From Acidobacteriota bacterium (GTDB lineage Bacteria; Acidobacteriota; Thermoanaerobaculia; Multivoradales; Multivoraceae): DNA of 44,973 bases. Numbering within the stretch: the stretch's first letter is position 1; each line of letters begins with the position of its first letter. Under the pieces are notes generated by a model. The model was not told where the DNA came from and did no database searches. It saw only the letters and a program-made list of their open reading frames with translations. The translations under genes and the position numbers were made by a program. The stretch covers positions 1 through 44,973 of the forward strand of contig JAGWAG010000024.1 of assembly GCA_021296535.1 (NCBI GenBank). Reading direction: 5' to 3'. Shown piece by piece: positions 7,817-17,547 of this stretch.

Positions 7817-10800
7817 CTACCTGCCTCCAGGCTGCGGCAGCGCTTCCGGCTCCCCCGACTGCGAGCCGAACACCATCCAGCGCAGACCACGCTTGAGATC
7901 GTCCACCATCATGTAGGTGCAGGGCACCAGAATCAGGGCAATGCCGGTCACGAACAGCACTCCGAAGCCCAGGCTGAGCGCCATCGGCACCAGCCACTGG
8001 GCCTGGTTCGAACGCTCAAGGATGATCGGCATCAGGCCGAAGAAGGTCGTGAGCGAGGTCAGGATGACCGGCCTGACGCGGCGGGTCACGCCACCCACCA
8101 CGGCGTCGATCAGGCTTCGCCCTTCAGCCCGCAACTGGTTCACCGCATCGATCAGGACCAGCGAGTCGTTGACCACCACGCCGGAGAGCGCCACCAGGCC
8201 GAAGATGCTGAGGAAACTCAGGTCGTAACCCATGATCAGGTGGCCGACGACCGCCCCGAACATGCCGAAGGGCACGGCCGACAGGACAACGAGGGGCTGC
8301 AGATAGCTGCGGAAGGCGATCGCCATCAGGGCGTACATGGCGAGCATGGCGATGACGAGATTCCCGCTCAGCGAAGCCACCGCTTCGGCCTGAGCCTCCT
8401 GCTCGCCGCTGAAGTTGAAGGTCAGCCCGGGCGTGTCGGCCACGACCTCCGGCAGGATGGTCCGGGCCAGGGCGGCGCGAATATCGTTGCCCGTGGTGGC
8501 CGTCGGATCGATGTCGGCCGTGACGGTGACGGTGCGGCGGCCATCGACGCGAAGGATTTCGGTGAACGATCTCCCCGGCCGCACGTACGCCGCCTGGTGA
8601 AGAGGAATCTCGCCGCCGCCCGGAGTGCGAATCAGCAGATTCTCGATCGCGTGGACCGAGTCCCGCTCCTCCCGCGGCAAACGGACATAGACACGCAGTT
8701 CGTCGCGGCCCCGCTGCTGGCGGCTGGCTTCGGCGCCGAAGAAGGCGCCGCGGACCTGGGCCGCCAGGGCTCGCTCCGTCAGCCCCAGCCCCTTCGCGGC
8801 AGGCTTGAGCACGAGGTCGAGTTGCGGCTTGCCGACCTTGAAGCCGTCATCGACGTCGAACACGCCGTTGTACGTCCCCAGCGACGCGGCGACTCGGGCC
8901 GCGGCAGCCTCGAGCGGGGGGGTCTGCGTGTGCTCGAGCTGGACCGAGACCTTGGCCCCTGCCGAGGGACCGTCGTTGAAGTCGAAAGACAACCGGTCGA
9001 CGCCCGAGACCTCGCCGACCTGATCGCGCCAGCGGGCCGTGAACTCCGCCGAGCCGAACTCGCGCTCCGCGTCCGGCACGAGGTGGACCGTCACGACGCC
9101 GACGTGCCCGCCGGTCACGGCGAAGCCCTGACCGGGGCCGAATGCGCCGGTGTCCGCGGTGCCGATCTTCGCCTCGATGCCCCTGAAGACGGTGTCCGGA
9201 ATCGTGCCGTCGCGCCCTGGCCGCATCCGCCCCTCCGCCAGGAGTTCGACGCCGACCTCCTCCGCGGCCCGGGTCACCCGTCGCGCAATCTCGCGAGTAT
9301 CCGCGACCGGCGCCCCGAACGGCAGTTCGATCACGCCGTTCGCGAACTCGCCCTCTATCCGAGGGAAGAAGTTGAACTTGATGTGCCCTCCCGCAACCAC
9401 GCTGACCGCAATGACCAGCGCCGAAAACATGACGGCCACCGTCAGGTAACGGTCGCGGACCAGCCGCCGGACGATGGGCGGAACCTGCCCCGCGATCACT
9501 CGCTCGACCCATTCCGAGAAACGGAGCTGGAGTGCGCCCAACTTCTTGAACGGATTGAGCGAACGCCTCCTCCCTTTCCGGCCTCGCAGCCTGGTCCGTC
9601 CCACATGCCGCAGGTGAGCCGGAAGGATGAACACCGACTCGATCAGGGACAGCAGCAGGACGGGGATGACGATGAACGGGATGTTGCGGAAGAACTTGCC
9701 GGTGATCCCTGGAACCAGGGCCAGCGGGATGAAGGCGATGATCGTCGTGATGACAGCGAAGGTGACCGGCACCAGCACCTCGCGGGTACCGACGATCGCG
9801 GCCTCGAGCCGGTTGTCGCCGCGGCGGTGGTAGAAGATCGCCTCGCCGACGACGACCGCGTCGTCCACCGCGATCCCCAGCACCAGGATGAACGCGAAGA
9901 GCGAGATCATGTTGAGCGACACGCCGAGCATCGGTATGAGGAAGAACGAGCCGCAGAATGAGATCGCGATGCCCAGGCTGACCCAGAAGGCGACCGCCGG
10001 GCGCAGGAAAATGCCCAGCACGGTGACCACCAGCAGCAGTCCGATCAGGCCGTTCTTTCCGAGAATCGACAGCCGGTCGCGGTAGTCCTCCGACTCGTCG
10101 TTCACGATCGCGATTCCCACCGAGTCCGGCAACGTGCCCTGGCGGCGCTCGACCAGGTCGTAGACCGCGGACGAAACCTGGAGCGGCACCTCCTCGCCCA
10201 CGCGGTAGACCTGCAGGTCAATCGCCGGCTGCCCGTTGTAGTACAGCTCCTCGTCCGTCTCCCGGAAGCCGTCGACAACGGTGGCAACGTCGCGCAGGCG
10301 GACCCGAGTGCCGTCGGCCCGGGCGATCAGCGTGATGTCCCTGAACTCCTCGCCGAAGTCGCGCCGTTCGGTCGTGCGGACCAGCACTTCCCCGCCAGAC
10401 GTCTTGACCGCTCCGCCCGGGAGATCGATCGAGGCGGCGCGCACGGCGGTTGAGATCTGCGGCAGCGTAAGGCCGTAGCGCCGCAGGTTGTCCGACGGTA
10501 CCTCGACGCTGATCTCGGGCGGCGGAATACCTGTCTTCTCCACCAGAGTGATCCGCTCGTCCGAGAGCAGCTCGCTCCGGAGCTCCTCCGCGAGACGGTC
10601 AAGCGACTTCAGGTCCACATCCCCGTGGACCAGCAGCGACAGCACCTGTCTGCGGTTCGTCACCAGGGAAATGACCGGACGCTCGGCGTCCTGCGGGAAG
10701 GAGGTGATCCGGTCGACCGTGCTCTTGATGTCGTTGTACGTCCGATCCGGGTTCGCGCTGGTGAGGAGTTCCGCCATCACCGTGCCGACGCCCTCGACCG

Positions 10801-11089
10801 AGATCGAGTTGATCTTCTTGATGCCGTCGAGGCTGCTGATCTCGTCCTCGATCGAGAGGACGACTCCCTCCTCGACCTCCTGGGGGGACGCCCCCGGGTA
10901 GGCGACCACGACGGTCACCATGTCCATCTCGATCTCGGGGAAGACCTCCCGCTTGACCCCCAGAGCGAAGAGGATGCCGCCGATCACGAGGACGAACATC
11001 AACAGGTTCGCCGCGACCGGATGCGCAGCCATCCACCCGATCGGCCCCTTCTTGTCGACGGGACCGTGGTCGTGGGACATAAGGCTCAT
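7817..11089 (-). CDS. RND-family efflux transporter permease
   Basis: A 1090-residue inner-membrane proton-driven pump of the AcrB/MdtB superfamily, the motor of a tripartite efflux complex. After a short N-terminal tail, TM1 is AANLLMFVLVIGGILFALG, followed by the first porter loop (PEIEMDMVTVVVAYPGASPQEVEEGV), a classic RND signature. TM2-6 lie near residues 335-480 and include GIAVDDAVVVGEAIFYH, where the paired Asp residues carry protons. The second porter loop is followed by TM8-12 (VVNDSLVLIDAVNQLR; TSLTTFFGLMPIILE). Length is normal. Its start overlaps the adaptor stop by 4 bp (ATGA), which indicates translational coupling with the adaptor upstream. Substrate cannot be inferred; the family exports drugs, metals or lipids. 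Confidence 0.96.
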   Translation of the reverse strand: MSLMSHDHGPVDKKGPIGWMAAHPVAANLLMFVLVIGGILFALGVKREVFPEIEMDMVTVVVAYPGASPQEVEEGVVLSIEDEISSLDGIKKINSISVEGVGTVMAELLTSANPDRTYNDIKSTVDRITSFPQDAERPVISLVTNRRQVLSLLVHGDVDLKSLDRLAEELRSELLSDERITLVEKTGIPPPEISVEVPSDNLRRYGLTLPQISTAVRAASIDLPGGAVKTSGGEVLVRTTERRDFGEEFRDITLIARADGTRVRLRDVATVVDGFRETDEELYYNGQPAIDLQVYRVGEEVPLQVSSAVYDLVERRQGTLPDSVGIAIVNDESEDYRDRLSILGKNGLIGLLLVVTVLGIFLRPAVAFWVSLGIAISFCGSFFLIPMLGVSLNMISLFAFILVLGIAVDDAVVVGEAIFYHRRGDNRLEAAIVGTREVLVPVTFAVITTIIAFIPLALVPGITGKFFRNIPFIVIPVLLLSLIESVFILPAHLRHVGRTRLRGRKGRRRSLNPFKKLGALQLRFSEWVERVIAGQVPPIVRRLVRDRYLTVAVMFSALVIAVSVVAGGHIKFNFFPRIEGEFANGVIELPFGAPVADTREIARRVTRAAEEVGVELLAEGRMRPGRDGTIPDTVFRGIEAKIGTADTGAFGPGQGFAVTGGHVGVVTVHLVPDAEREFGSAEFTARWRDQVGEVSGVDRLSFDFNDGPSAGAKVSVQLEHTQTPPLEAAAARVAASLGTYNGVFDVDDGFKVGKPQLDLVLKPAAKGLGLTERALAAQVRGAFFGAEASRQQRGRDELRVYVRLPREERDSVHAIENLLIRTPGGGEIPLHQAAYVRPGRSFTEILRVDGRRTVTVTADIDPTATTGNDIRAALARTILPEVVADTPGLTFNFSGEQEAQAEAVASLSGNLVIAMLAMYALMAIAFRSYLQPLVVLSAVPFGMFGAVVGHLIMGYDLSFLSIFGLVALSGVVVNDSLVLIDAVNQLRAEGRSLIDAVVGGVTRRVRPVILTSLTTFFGLMPIILERSNQAQWLVPMALSLGFGVLFVTGIALILVPCTYMMVDDLKRGLRWMVFGSQSGEPEALPQPGGR

Positions 11090-12348
11090 GGCGCGACACC
11101 TCCGGCTCCACTACCCCACGCGGAGACATCCCAGCGAGTCGCCGCGGACAGGAACTCCGAGGCAGCCGGCGGTGAGGCATCGCCGACCCGGCGCAGCTTC
11201 ATTCCTTCAATCGGGGTCGCGAGCCGACTCGTGACGACCAGTTCCGTGTCGTTCAGACCGCTGTCGATGCACACGCTGTCCTCGAAGCGCCAAGCGACCT
11301 CGACAGGCCGCATTTCCAGTCGTTCCCCACTGTACATCCAGAGTCGGTTCCCCTCTTTCAGCCAGTCACGGGGCACCTCAAACAGGTCACGGACCGCGGC
11401 GCCCTCGAGCATCAGATCGACGTAGCTGTCCAGGAGCAGCAATCCGCGACGCCCGGCACCGGCGGCCCCACGCTCCAGTCCCAGCGGATCCGCGACCTCG
11501 ACGAGCACCCGGGCCATCCGGCCGGCGGTGTCGAGATCGCCGAGAAGACGGACGATACGGCCCGACAGGACATCGTCGTTTTCCGGATCGAGCCGTACCA
11601 GAGCACGCGAGCCAAGGGCCGCGCCGTGCAGTCCCGGCACTCTCAGTTGATCGAGTTCGTCGGTGCGGACCGCCGCGCGCACCCAGAAGGCATCCGTGCC
11701 TGCCAACGTCACGGTCTGACTCTGCGGCGTCACTATCTGTCCGACCTCGATCGACTCCGCGAGCACCACCGCGTTGAAGGGACTGCGGACGACCGTGCGC
11801 TCCAGGTCCAGTCTCGCCCGCGCGAGGTTGGCACGAGCGGTCTGAACCGCAGACAGCCGCGAGCGGAGCTGAGGTTCGCGCAGCGCCAGCGACGCTTCCA
11901 TCTGCTCCGCGTCCAGCTCGTCCTGGAACAGCTCCCACTCCCGCTCGGCGACCCGGCCCCGGCCCTGTTCGAGTTCCATCTGGGCCGCGGCCTCGGCGAC
12001 CGCGGCGGTCGCCCTGGCCACCGCCAGCTTGAAGTCGGCATCCTCGATGGCGAAGATCAGGTCACCTTCCCGGAGGATGGTCCCTGGAGCCAGGTCTGGC
12101 GCAACCACATCGATGCGGCCGCTGACCTGAGGCTGCACCACGACCCGCTGTGCCGGCACGACCGTGCCCTGCGCCTCGACGTCGATACGCCGCGGAAGAC
12201 GCCTCACTTCGGCGACTTCGACCAACACGCCCGAGTCGTCGGGTGGGACCTGTACCGCCTCCGGGCGGGCACGCATGATCGCCATCGCGACCATCACCCC
12301 CACAGCCAATATGAGCACGACAAGTCCAAGCCGGGCAAGGGTGGCCAT
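11086..12348 (-). CDS. RND efflux periplasmic adaptor (HlyD/membrane-fusion protein)
   Basis: A 420-residue membrane-fusion protein that links the RND pump to the outer-membrane channel. One N-terminal transmembrane or signal segment (LARLGLVVLILAVGVMVAMAIM) is followed by the first lipoyl half (RRIDVEAQGTVVPAQRVVVQPQVSGRIDVVAPDLAPGTILREGD). An alpha-helical hairpin of coiled-coil character follows (AVARATAAVAEAAAQMELEQ, QTARANLARARLDLERT), then the second lipoyl half and beta-barrel (VVRSPFNAVVLAESIEVGQIV). The start overlaps the TolC-like gene stop by one base (TGATG) and its own stop overlaps the pump start (ATGA). The three genes therefore form a tight operon in the order channel, adaptor, pump. 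Confidence 0.95.
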   Translation of the reverse strand: MATLARLGLVVLILAVGVMVAMAIMRARPEAVQVPPDDSGVLVEVAEVRRLPRRIDVEAQGTVVPAQRVVVQPQVSGRIDVVAPDLAPGTILREGDLIFAIEDADFKLAVARATAAVAEAAAQMELEQGRGRVAEREWELFQDELDAEQMEASLALREPQLRSRLSAVQTARANLARARLDLERTVVRSPFNAVVLAESIEVGQIVTPQSQTVTLAGTDAFWVRAAVRTDELDQLRVPGLHGAALGSRALVRLDPENDDVLSGRIVRLLGDLDTAGRMARVLVEVADPLGLERGAAGAGRRGLLLLDSYVDLMLEGAAVRDLFEVPRDWLKEGNRLWMYSGERLEMRPVEVAWRFEDSVCIDSGLNDTELVVTSRLATPIEGMKLRRVGDASPPAASEFLSAATRWDVSAWGSGAGGVAP

Positions 12349-13859
12349 CAGAACGCTCCCTGGGTGTCCATCGACTGCGGACCGGCCGCCAGTTGAGCCG
12401 CGAGCCGCTCAACGGACGTACCCGGCGCAAAGCCGAGCGCCCGGCAGAGCTGTAACCGGCTCCCGAGTTGCTGGCGTCGGGCGTCGATCAAGGCCTGCTC
12501 GAGGCCCTGCTGCGACAGCAGCGCGGTCAACACGTTCAGGTAGTCGGTGGCGCCCTCGCGGTAGGACTCGCTGGTCAGCATGAGCACCCGGCGCGCTTCC
12601 GACAGACGCTCCTGGAGGTTCGCCACCAGTTCGCGGGTGCTCCGGCCCATCGCAAGTGCCGTCTGCACCTCGCCGACCGCGGCCACCACCGACTGCGCAT
12701 ACGCGTAGAGACTCTCTTCCGCCGCCGCGTATGCCTGGTCGATGCGAGCTCGCCGTCCGCCGGCGCCGTAGAGCGCCTGCGATCCGCTGCCGCCGATCTG
12801 CCGCACCAGATCATCCAGTACGTCCACGACGTCCAGTGCCCGCCCGGTGACCAGGGCGGTCAGCGACAGCGAGGGCAGCCACTCCTTGACTGCGGCTGCC
12901 GCCCGCCGGTCCGCCGCCTCGACCCGCCTGCGAGCCGCCTGCAAGTCCGGCCGCCGCTCCAGCAACGCGGCCGGAAGACCGAGTTCGGGCTGTTGGGCCG
13001 CCTCCAGCAGTGGGCCCAGGCCAGATGCCTCGTCCGGAGTCAAGCGCTCCGCACTGCCCAGGAGCGTCGCGAGTTGGAACTCAAGCGACTCCAGTCGACC
13101 GCGCGCGAGTTCGATCTGACCCTGCAGGCTCAGCAACTGCTCTCGCTGACGACCGATGTCCTGGGCAGGGCCCAACCCCTGACCGAACCGCAACTGGGTG
13201 AGCTCCAGAAACCTCTCGGAGGTCTGCTGCTGACTTTCCAGAAGCGCAATCAGCTCCCGTTCCGCGACGACGCCGAACCAGGCTTCCGCCAGCACCGAGG
13301 ACAGGCTGATGGCCAGCGAACGCAGATCCTGAACGCTAGCCTCGGCATCGAGCAGGGCCGCCACTTCCCGATTCCGCAACCGGCCCCAAAGATCGATCTC
13401 GAAGCTGGCCGCAAGGCTGGAGTCCCAAGCCGCCCCGGCGAGCAGGAACTGGTTCACGATCCCGGTGCTCGGGAACGTGAGGTCGTTGCCGGTGAGCGAA
13501 GCGTCGAGACGCGGCATCAGGTAGGCGCCGCTCTCCCGGGCGCGGGCGTCGGCCGCCTCGACCCGGCTCCAGGCGGCCTGGAGATCGAAGCTCTGACCGG
13601 CCAGGCGGTCCTGCAGTTCCAGAAGGGTCTGGTCGCCCAGGGCGCCGCAGGCGCCGGGCGCTTCGACGACGGTCCCCCCGTCGATGCCGCGATCGAACTC
13701 GGCGGGCGGCGTCGCCACATCCGGAACGCGCTCGAGCACGCTGGCATGCGCGCAGCCGAGCAGCGCCACCGCGACGGCCGCCGGCAGCAGCGCAAACGCG
13801 CCGGATCGCCCGGAACACAGGCCCCGAACTCGACGGACCGAATCAGGTGAAGGGAGCAT
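12348..13859 (-). CDS. NodT/TolC-type outer-membrane efflux lipoprotein
   Basis: Outer-membrane factor of the tripartite efflux system. The ORF opens at 13991, but the first 44 residues look untranslated; the ATG at 13859 gives MLPSPDSVRRVRG followed by a hydrophobic signal and lipobox VALLGC, so I chose it. A start at 13955 (METKNMHRP) is also possible. Two internally similar coiled-coil halves are visible: AWSRVEAADARARESGAYLMPRLDASL and RRPDLQAARRRVEAADRRAAAAVKEWLPSLSL. FEIDLWGRLRN is the typical transition to the barrel strand of NodT proteins. About 503 residues is normal for the family. It leads the efflux operon and sits about 200 bp downstream of the HyuA-like gene. Confidence 0.93.
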   Translation of the reverse strand: MLPSPDSVRRVRGLCSGRSGAFALLPAAVAVALLGCAHASVLERVPDVATPPAEFDRGIDGGTVVEAPGACGALGDQTLLELQDRLAGQSFDLQAAWSRVEAADARARESGAYLMPRLDASLTGNDLTFPSTGIVNQFLLAGAAWDSSLAASFEIDLWGRLRNREVAALLDAEASVQDLRSLAISLSSVLAEAWFGVVAERELIALLESQQQTSERFLELTQLRFGQGLGPAQDIGRQREQLLSLQGQIELARGRLESLEFQLATLLGSAERLTPDEASGLGPLLEAAQQPELGLPAALLERRPDLQAARRRVEAADRRAAAAVKEWLPSLSLTALVTGRALDVVDVLDDLVRQIGGSGSQALYGAGGRRARIDQAYAAAEESLYAYAQSVVAAVGEVQTALAMGRSTRELVANLQERLSEARRVLMLTSESYREGATDYLNVLTALLSQQGLEQALIDARRQQLGSRLQLCRALGFAPGTSVERLAAQLAAGPQSMDTQGAF

Positions 13860-14055
13860 GGAAGCGAAGGGCGGGAGGACCGCGTTGATCGCGCGAGCAC
13901 GCCGTGCAGTGGCCCACACCGTCTCGGACGGCCTGTGCATGTTCTTTGTTTCCATCGACACGCGCTTCCACAGACAGGCGACTCTAGCCAATCAGCCGCC
14001 GGGAACCTGGCCGGCAACCATCAGATACGGGATTTCGCGCCGGGAGTTCAGCCGG

Positions 14056-16296
14056 TCAGCGCCCGGCCCGGCTCAGGACCAGCGCAAGTGCGTCGTCGAC
14101 ACGCAGACACCAGCCCGGCTCGACCACCGTGATGCTGTGGCGCTCCTGTACGAGGCATGGACCTGTCTGCTCGAAGCCGGGAGCGAGGTCTTCACGCAGC
14201 AGGAGTTCGGCGGCCCTCCAACCGTCGAACCAGGCCCGGCGGCTCCTGGTGCCCGGCTCCTGTGTTCGCTCCTCCGCGCCCCTCGCCAGGCGCCCAGCGG
14301 TCGGGGCGGTGGACGCCAGCACCCGAATCGACTCGACCTCGATCGGGTGCTCCGGGGGCGGATAGCCGTAGACCGCCCGATAGCGTTCGGCAAACAGCGT
14401 CGCGATGGCTCCGGTCGAGCGGGACTCCGCTGCCGAGTCCGGCTCGACTTCCAACGCCGTCTCCTGGCCCTGCAACCGCAGCCGCACGATCCGGCGACGC
14501 ACGGCGGCGCCCTCCAGGTTGGCACCCCGTTCGCTTACGAGCGCTGCCAGGGCGCCCTGCTCCAGTTCCTCGACCAGCGGTCCTAGCGCAACGACCTCCA
14601 GGGGGTCCAGCACCTGGCGGTGCGCGAATCGCTCCAGCACCGCGTGGCCCAGCCCGACCGCGCTCAAGAGCGACGTATCGACCGGCACGATCACCGTGCG
14701 CATGCCCAGCTCGGTCGCGATGGCGCAGGCGTGCTGACCGCCCGCGCCGCCGAAACTGACGAGGGCGTAGTCCGTCGGGTCGTACCCGCGAGAGATGGAG
14801 ATGCGCCGGATCGCGTCCGCCATCCGTTCGTTGGCGACCTGCAGGAAGCCCCCGAGCAGTTCCTCCTCCGTACCTGCCAGACCGGCCAGCACCTCCGCCG
14901 ACCGGCGTTCGGCAGCGGCCACGTCGATGGGCAGGCCGAAGGCCGCCGGGTCGATCCGACCGAGCAGCAGGTTGACGTCCGTGATGGTCAGTGGCCCGCC
15001 GGCGCCGTAACAGGCCGGTCCGGGGCGCGCTCCGGCGCTCTCGGGCCCGACCTTGAGCTGGCCGTGATCGACGCCGCAGATCGAGCCACCGCCCGCCGCC
15101 ACCGTCTCGATCGCCAGTGCCGGCGCCACCACGGTCGCGTCGCCGACGCGGAACTCGAAGTTGTACTCGAAGTCGCCGTCGTAGCGGGAGACGTCGGTGC
15201 TCGTGCCGCCCATGTCGAAGCCGATCACCCGTTCTGTGCCGCTCGCCCGACCGGCCGCCGCCGCACCCACCACGCCGCCGGCCGGGCCTGACAGGAGACT
15301 GTCCTTCGGCCGGTAGCTCGAGAAGCTCGCCAGACCGCCGGCGCTCGTCATGACCCGCGGCGCGACGCGGCCGTCTTCCGCCGCCGGGCCTCCCGAAAGC
15401 GCGGCGCCCGTGGTCTCGAGGTAGCCGCCGACAGCGCGTCCCAGGTAGGCGTCGACGACCGCCGTGTGCGCCCGCGGCACGATCTTGATCAGGGGCGCCA
15501 GTTCCGCCGAACACGAGACGGTCTCGAAACCGGCCTCGCGCAGAATGCCCGCCGCGCGCTGTTCGTGCGCCGGATTCCGGTAGCTGTGCATCAGAGCCAC
15601 CGCGGCGGCCCGAAAGCCCTCGACGGCGAGCGCCCGCGCAGCCTTCATCAGTCCCTCCTCGTCGAGAGGCAACAACTCGCGACCCTCCGCGTCGAGGCGG
15701 CCGCCGACCTCGACCGCACGCTCGTACAGAGGCGCGGGGCGCTCGATGTTGAGCGCGAAGATGTCCGGTCGCGCCTGGTCTCCGATCAGCAGCAGATCGG
15801 CAAAGCCCTCGGTGACGAACAGCACCGTCCGCGAACCGGCCCTCTCGAGCAGGGCGTTCGTACCCCGGGTCGTCGCAAGCCGGAGATCGCAGGCCGGCAG
15901 CGGCTCGCCCAGCCCGGTTGCGGTCGCGATGCGGGCAGCGAGGATGGGTGCGTTCTCGGGCGAGACGAGCTCCGCGACCAGGTCACGCTCGAAACGTCCG
16001 GTCTTTCCGTTGCCGCTGCCCTCCGCCAGCCGGCAGGAACCGTCCGCCGACCACTCCTCCACGCGGGCCGGAGCACCGCCGGCAAGCGGCGCCAGATCGT
16101 AGCCCTCGAAGAAGCGGTCGGGAAGATCGAACGGGGTCTCGAGGCGCAAGCCGTCCACGCTGTCCGAAACGACCGTCGCGCGTACCGCGCCGGAACTCAG
16201 GACCTTGATGCACTGAACGGCGCCGGCCGGATCGATCGCCACGCAGTCGGTGAACGTACCGCCGGTGTCGATCCAGAGCTGCCAGAGGGGCGGCAC
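14056..16296 (-). CDS. Hydantoinase/oxoprolinase family protein, HyuA-type, without a HyuB partner
   Basis: A 746-residue GTG-start protein with the N-terminal signature WIDTGGTFTDCVAID of hydantoinase A/5-oxoprolinase, an ASKHA-type ATPase fold. Further family segments are LRLATTRGTNALLER, PRAHTAVVDAYLGRAVGGYL, LLSGPAGGVVGAAAAGR, IGFDMGGTSTDVSRYDG, VAAGGGSICGVD, and RRISISRGYDPTDYALVSFGGAGGQHACAIA. These enzymes use ATP to open 5-oxoproline or hydantoin rings and normally require a HyuB half, either fused or in the next gene. Here the frame ends after the HyuA half and the next gene is the efflux channel, so HyuB must be elsewhere or lost. Together with GGT it could take part in gamma-glutamyl turnover; that is inference. 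Confidence 0.92.
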   Translation of the reverse strand: MPPLWQLWIDTGGTFTDCVAIDPAGAVQCIKVLSSGAVRATVVSDSVDGLRLETPFDLPDRFFEGYDLAPLAGGAPARVEEWSADGSCRLAEGSGNGKTGRFERDLVAELVSPENAPILAARIATATGLGEPLPACDLRLATTRGTNALLERAGSRTVLFVTEGFADLLLIGDQARPDIFALNIERPAPLYERAVEVGGRLDAEGRELLPLDEEGLMKAARALAVEGFRAAAVALMHSYRNPAHEQRAAGILREAGFETVSCSAELAPLIKIVPRAHTAVVDAYLGRAVGGYLETTGAALSGGPAAEDGRVAPRVMTSAGGLASFSSYRPKDSLLSGPAGGVVGAAAAGRASGTERVIGFDMGGTSTDVSRYDGDFEYNFEFRVGDATVVAPALAIETVAAGGGSICGVDHGQLKVGPESAGARPGPACYGAGGPLTITDVNLLLGRIDPAAFGLPIDVAAAERRSAEVLAGLAGTEEELLGGFLQVANERMADAIRRISISRGYDPTDYALVSFGGAGGQHACAIATELGMRTVIVPVDTSLLSAVGLGHAVLERFAHRQVLDPLEVVALGPLVEELEQGALAALVSERGANLEGAAVRRRIVRLRLQGQETALEVEPDSAAESRSTGAIATLFAERYRAVYGYPPPEHPIEVESIRVLASTAPTAGRLARGAEERTQEPGTRSRRAWFDGWRAAELLLREDLAPGFEQTGPCLVQERHSITVVEPGWCLRVDDALALVLSRAGR

Positions 16297-16328
16297 GCCA
16301 GAATCCGTAAGCGAACGGCTAGCGGCGC

Positions 16329-17471
16329 TCAGGCGCCCGCCAGCAGCCGGGCCAGCCGATCGATCCGCTGGTCGCCATCGGGCTGCAGCCGCTGCGCGCG
16401 GCGAAGGAGCTTCTCGGCCGCCCGCCGCTCGCCCCGGCGGAGCAGCACTTCGCCCAGTGCGGCAGCCGGCGCTGCCTCGTCGGGCCCAAGCCGCCGTGCC
16501 CGGTTGTAGAAGCGCTCCGCCTCGTCGAGGCGACCGTAGCGCAGGCTCAGATCACCCAGGGCGATATACGTGAACGGGTTGCGGTTGCGAGTCGTTGCCG
16601 CCAGACGGAGCAACTCCTCGGACTCGTCGGTCCGCCCGTTGATCCGCAGCAGCACCGCCAGGTTGGCGAGCGCGGAACCGCCGCGCGGGTCGATCTCGAG
16701 CGCCCGCCGGTAACTCGCCTCGGCCGCCTCGGCGCGTCCGTTCCGCCGCTGCGAGACGCCCAGGTTGACCCAGGCGGAGGTGAGTTCGGGATCGATCCGG
16801 ACCGCGTCCTCCAGCCAGGCCACCGCCTCATCGAGGTGCCCCGCGCGCAGCGCCTCGGCGCCGCGGTTCGAGTAGAAGAGCGCCGTGGCCGTCAGGTCGC
16901 TGATCGGATTGACGCGCCAACCATCGTCTTCCTGACGCTGCCCGAAGTCGATGACCCGCATCGTGTGCCGCGGCCCGAACCCCACGGCGACATGATCGGA
17001 CACGACGATCAGGTCCCCCGAGCGTTCGAAGTTCTCCACGTGAGCAACCTCGACGAAGTATGCCGGCAGGTCCAGCTCCCGCGCCATGCCGACGAACATC
17101 TGCGTGAAGGCGAGGCAGTTCGCCGTCCGGTTCTCGAACACCTCTACCGCTGAGCCCGTGTGTCCCGTTTCGTACTCCACTCCAAGCAGCGCCGTGTCCA
17201 TCACGACCTCGACCAGACGGTCGAGGCGCCTCTCGCGCAGCGTCTCGGAGGCCGAGTCGCGAGCCCACGCCACCATCTCCTCATTCAGAGCGAAGGGCAC
17301 CACAACGCGGCTGACACCACGCCGCTCCAGCTCTCTCTGAAGCGCGCTCTCGCCGGTTTCTCGCACACCGGTCGAAGTGCATCCCAGAGCCAGCGCGGCG
17401 AGAAGCGCCGCCGCAGCCGGATAGTTCCGCCGGCAGTACTCGACCCGCGGTTCGATGTCGCCCGTCGTCAC
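16329..17471 (-). CDS. Lipoprotein with transglutaminase-like domain and TPR repeats
   Basis: The ORF opens at GTG 17480, but GGAGGT touches that codon directly. The next GTG at 17471 lies 9 bases after GGAGGT and is the better start. A hydrophobic signal with lipobox LALGC makes it a lipoprotein. Residues ~90-200 resemble a transglutaminase/papain-like fold: Cys about residue 119 in NRTANCLAFTQMFVGMAR, His in VVSDHVAVGF, and Asp in MRVIDFG. The C-terminal half has about five TPR units (ALFYSNRGAEALRAGHLDEAV, AWVNLGVSQRRNGRAEAAEAS and following). The combination suggests a periplasmic peptide-binding or peptide-cleaving scaffold, but no substrate is known. The gene ends 32 bp before the HyuA start and may head that transcript. 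Confidence 0.85.
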   Translation of the reverse strand: MTTGDIEPRVEYCRRNYPAAAALLAALALGCTSTGVRETGESALQRELERRGVSRVVVPFALNEEMVAWARDSASETLRERRLDRLVEVVMDTALLGVEYETGHTGSAVEVFENRTANCLAFTQMFVGMARELDLPAYFVEVAHVENFERSGDLIVVSDHVAVGFGPRHTMRVIDFGQRQEDDGWRVNPISDLTATALFYSNRGAEALRAGHLDEAVAWLEDAVRIDPELTSAWVNLGVSQRRNGRAEAAEASYRRALEIDPRGGSALANLAVLLRINGRTDESEELLRLAATTRNRNPFTYIALGDLSLRYGRLDEAERFYNRARRLGPDEAAPAAALGEVLLRRGERRAAEKLLRRAQRLQPDGDQRIDRLARLLAGA

Positions 17472-17547
17472 AGCGGTCACACCTCCATCGGCACCCGTAC
17501 CATCCTAGCGCCGTCACACCGCAACCGGTCTCGCGACCGTACGATTC

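Noticed and set aside
7589-9961. 790-residue plus-strand ORF
   Set aside because: Antisense to the RND pump; composition (many H, D, R, Q) is typical of a shadow frame in GC-rich coding DNA.
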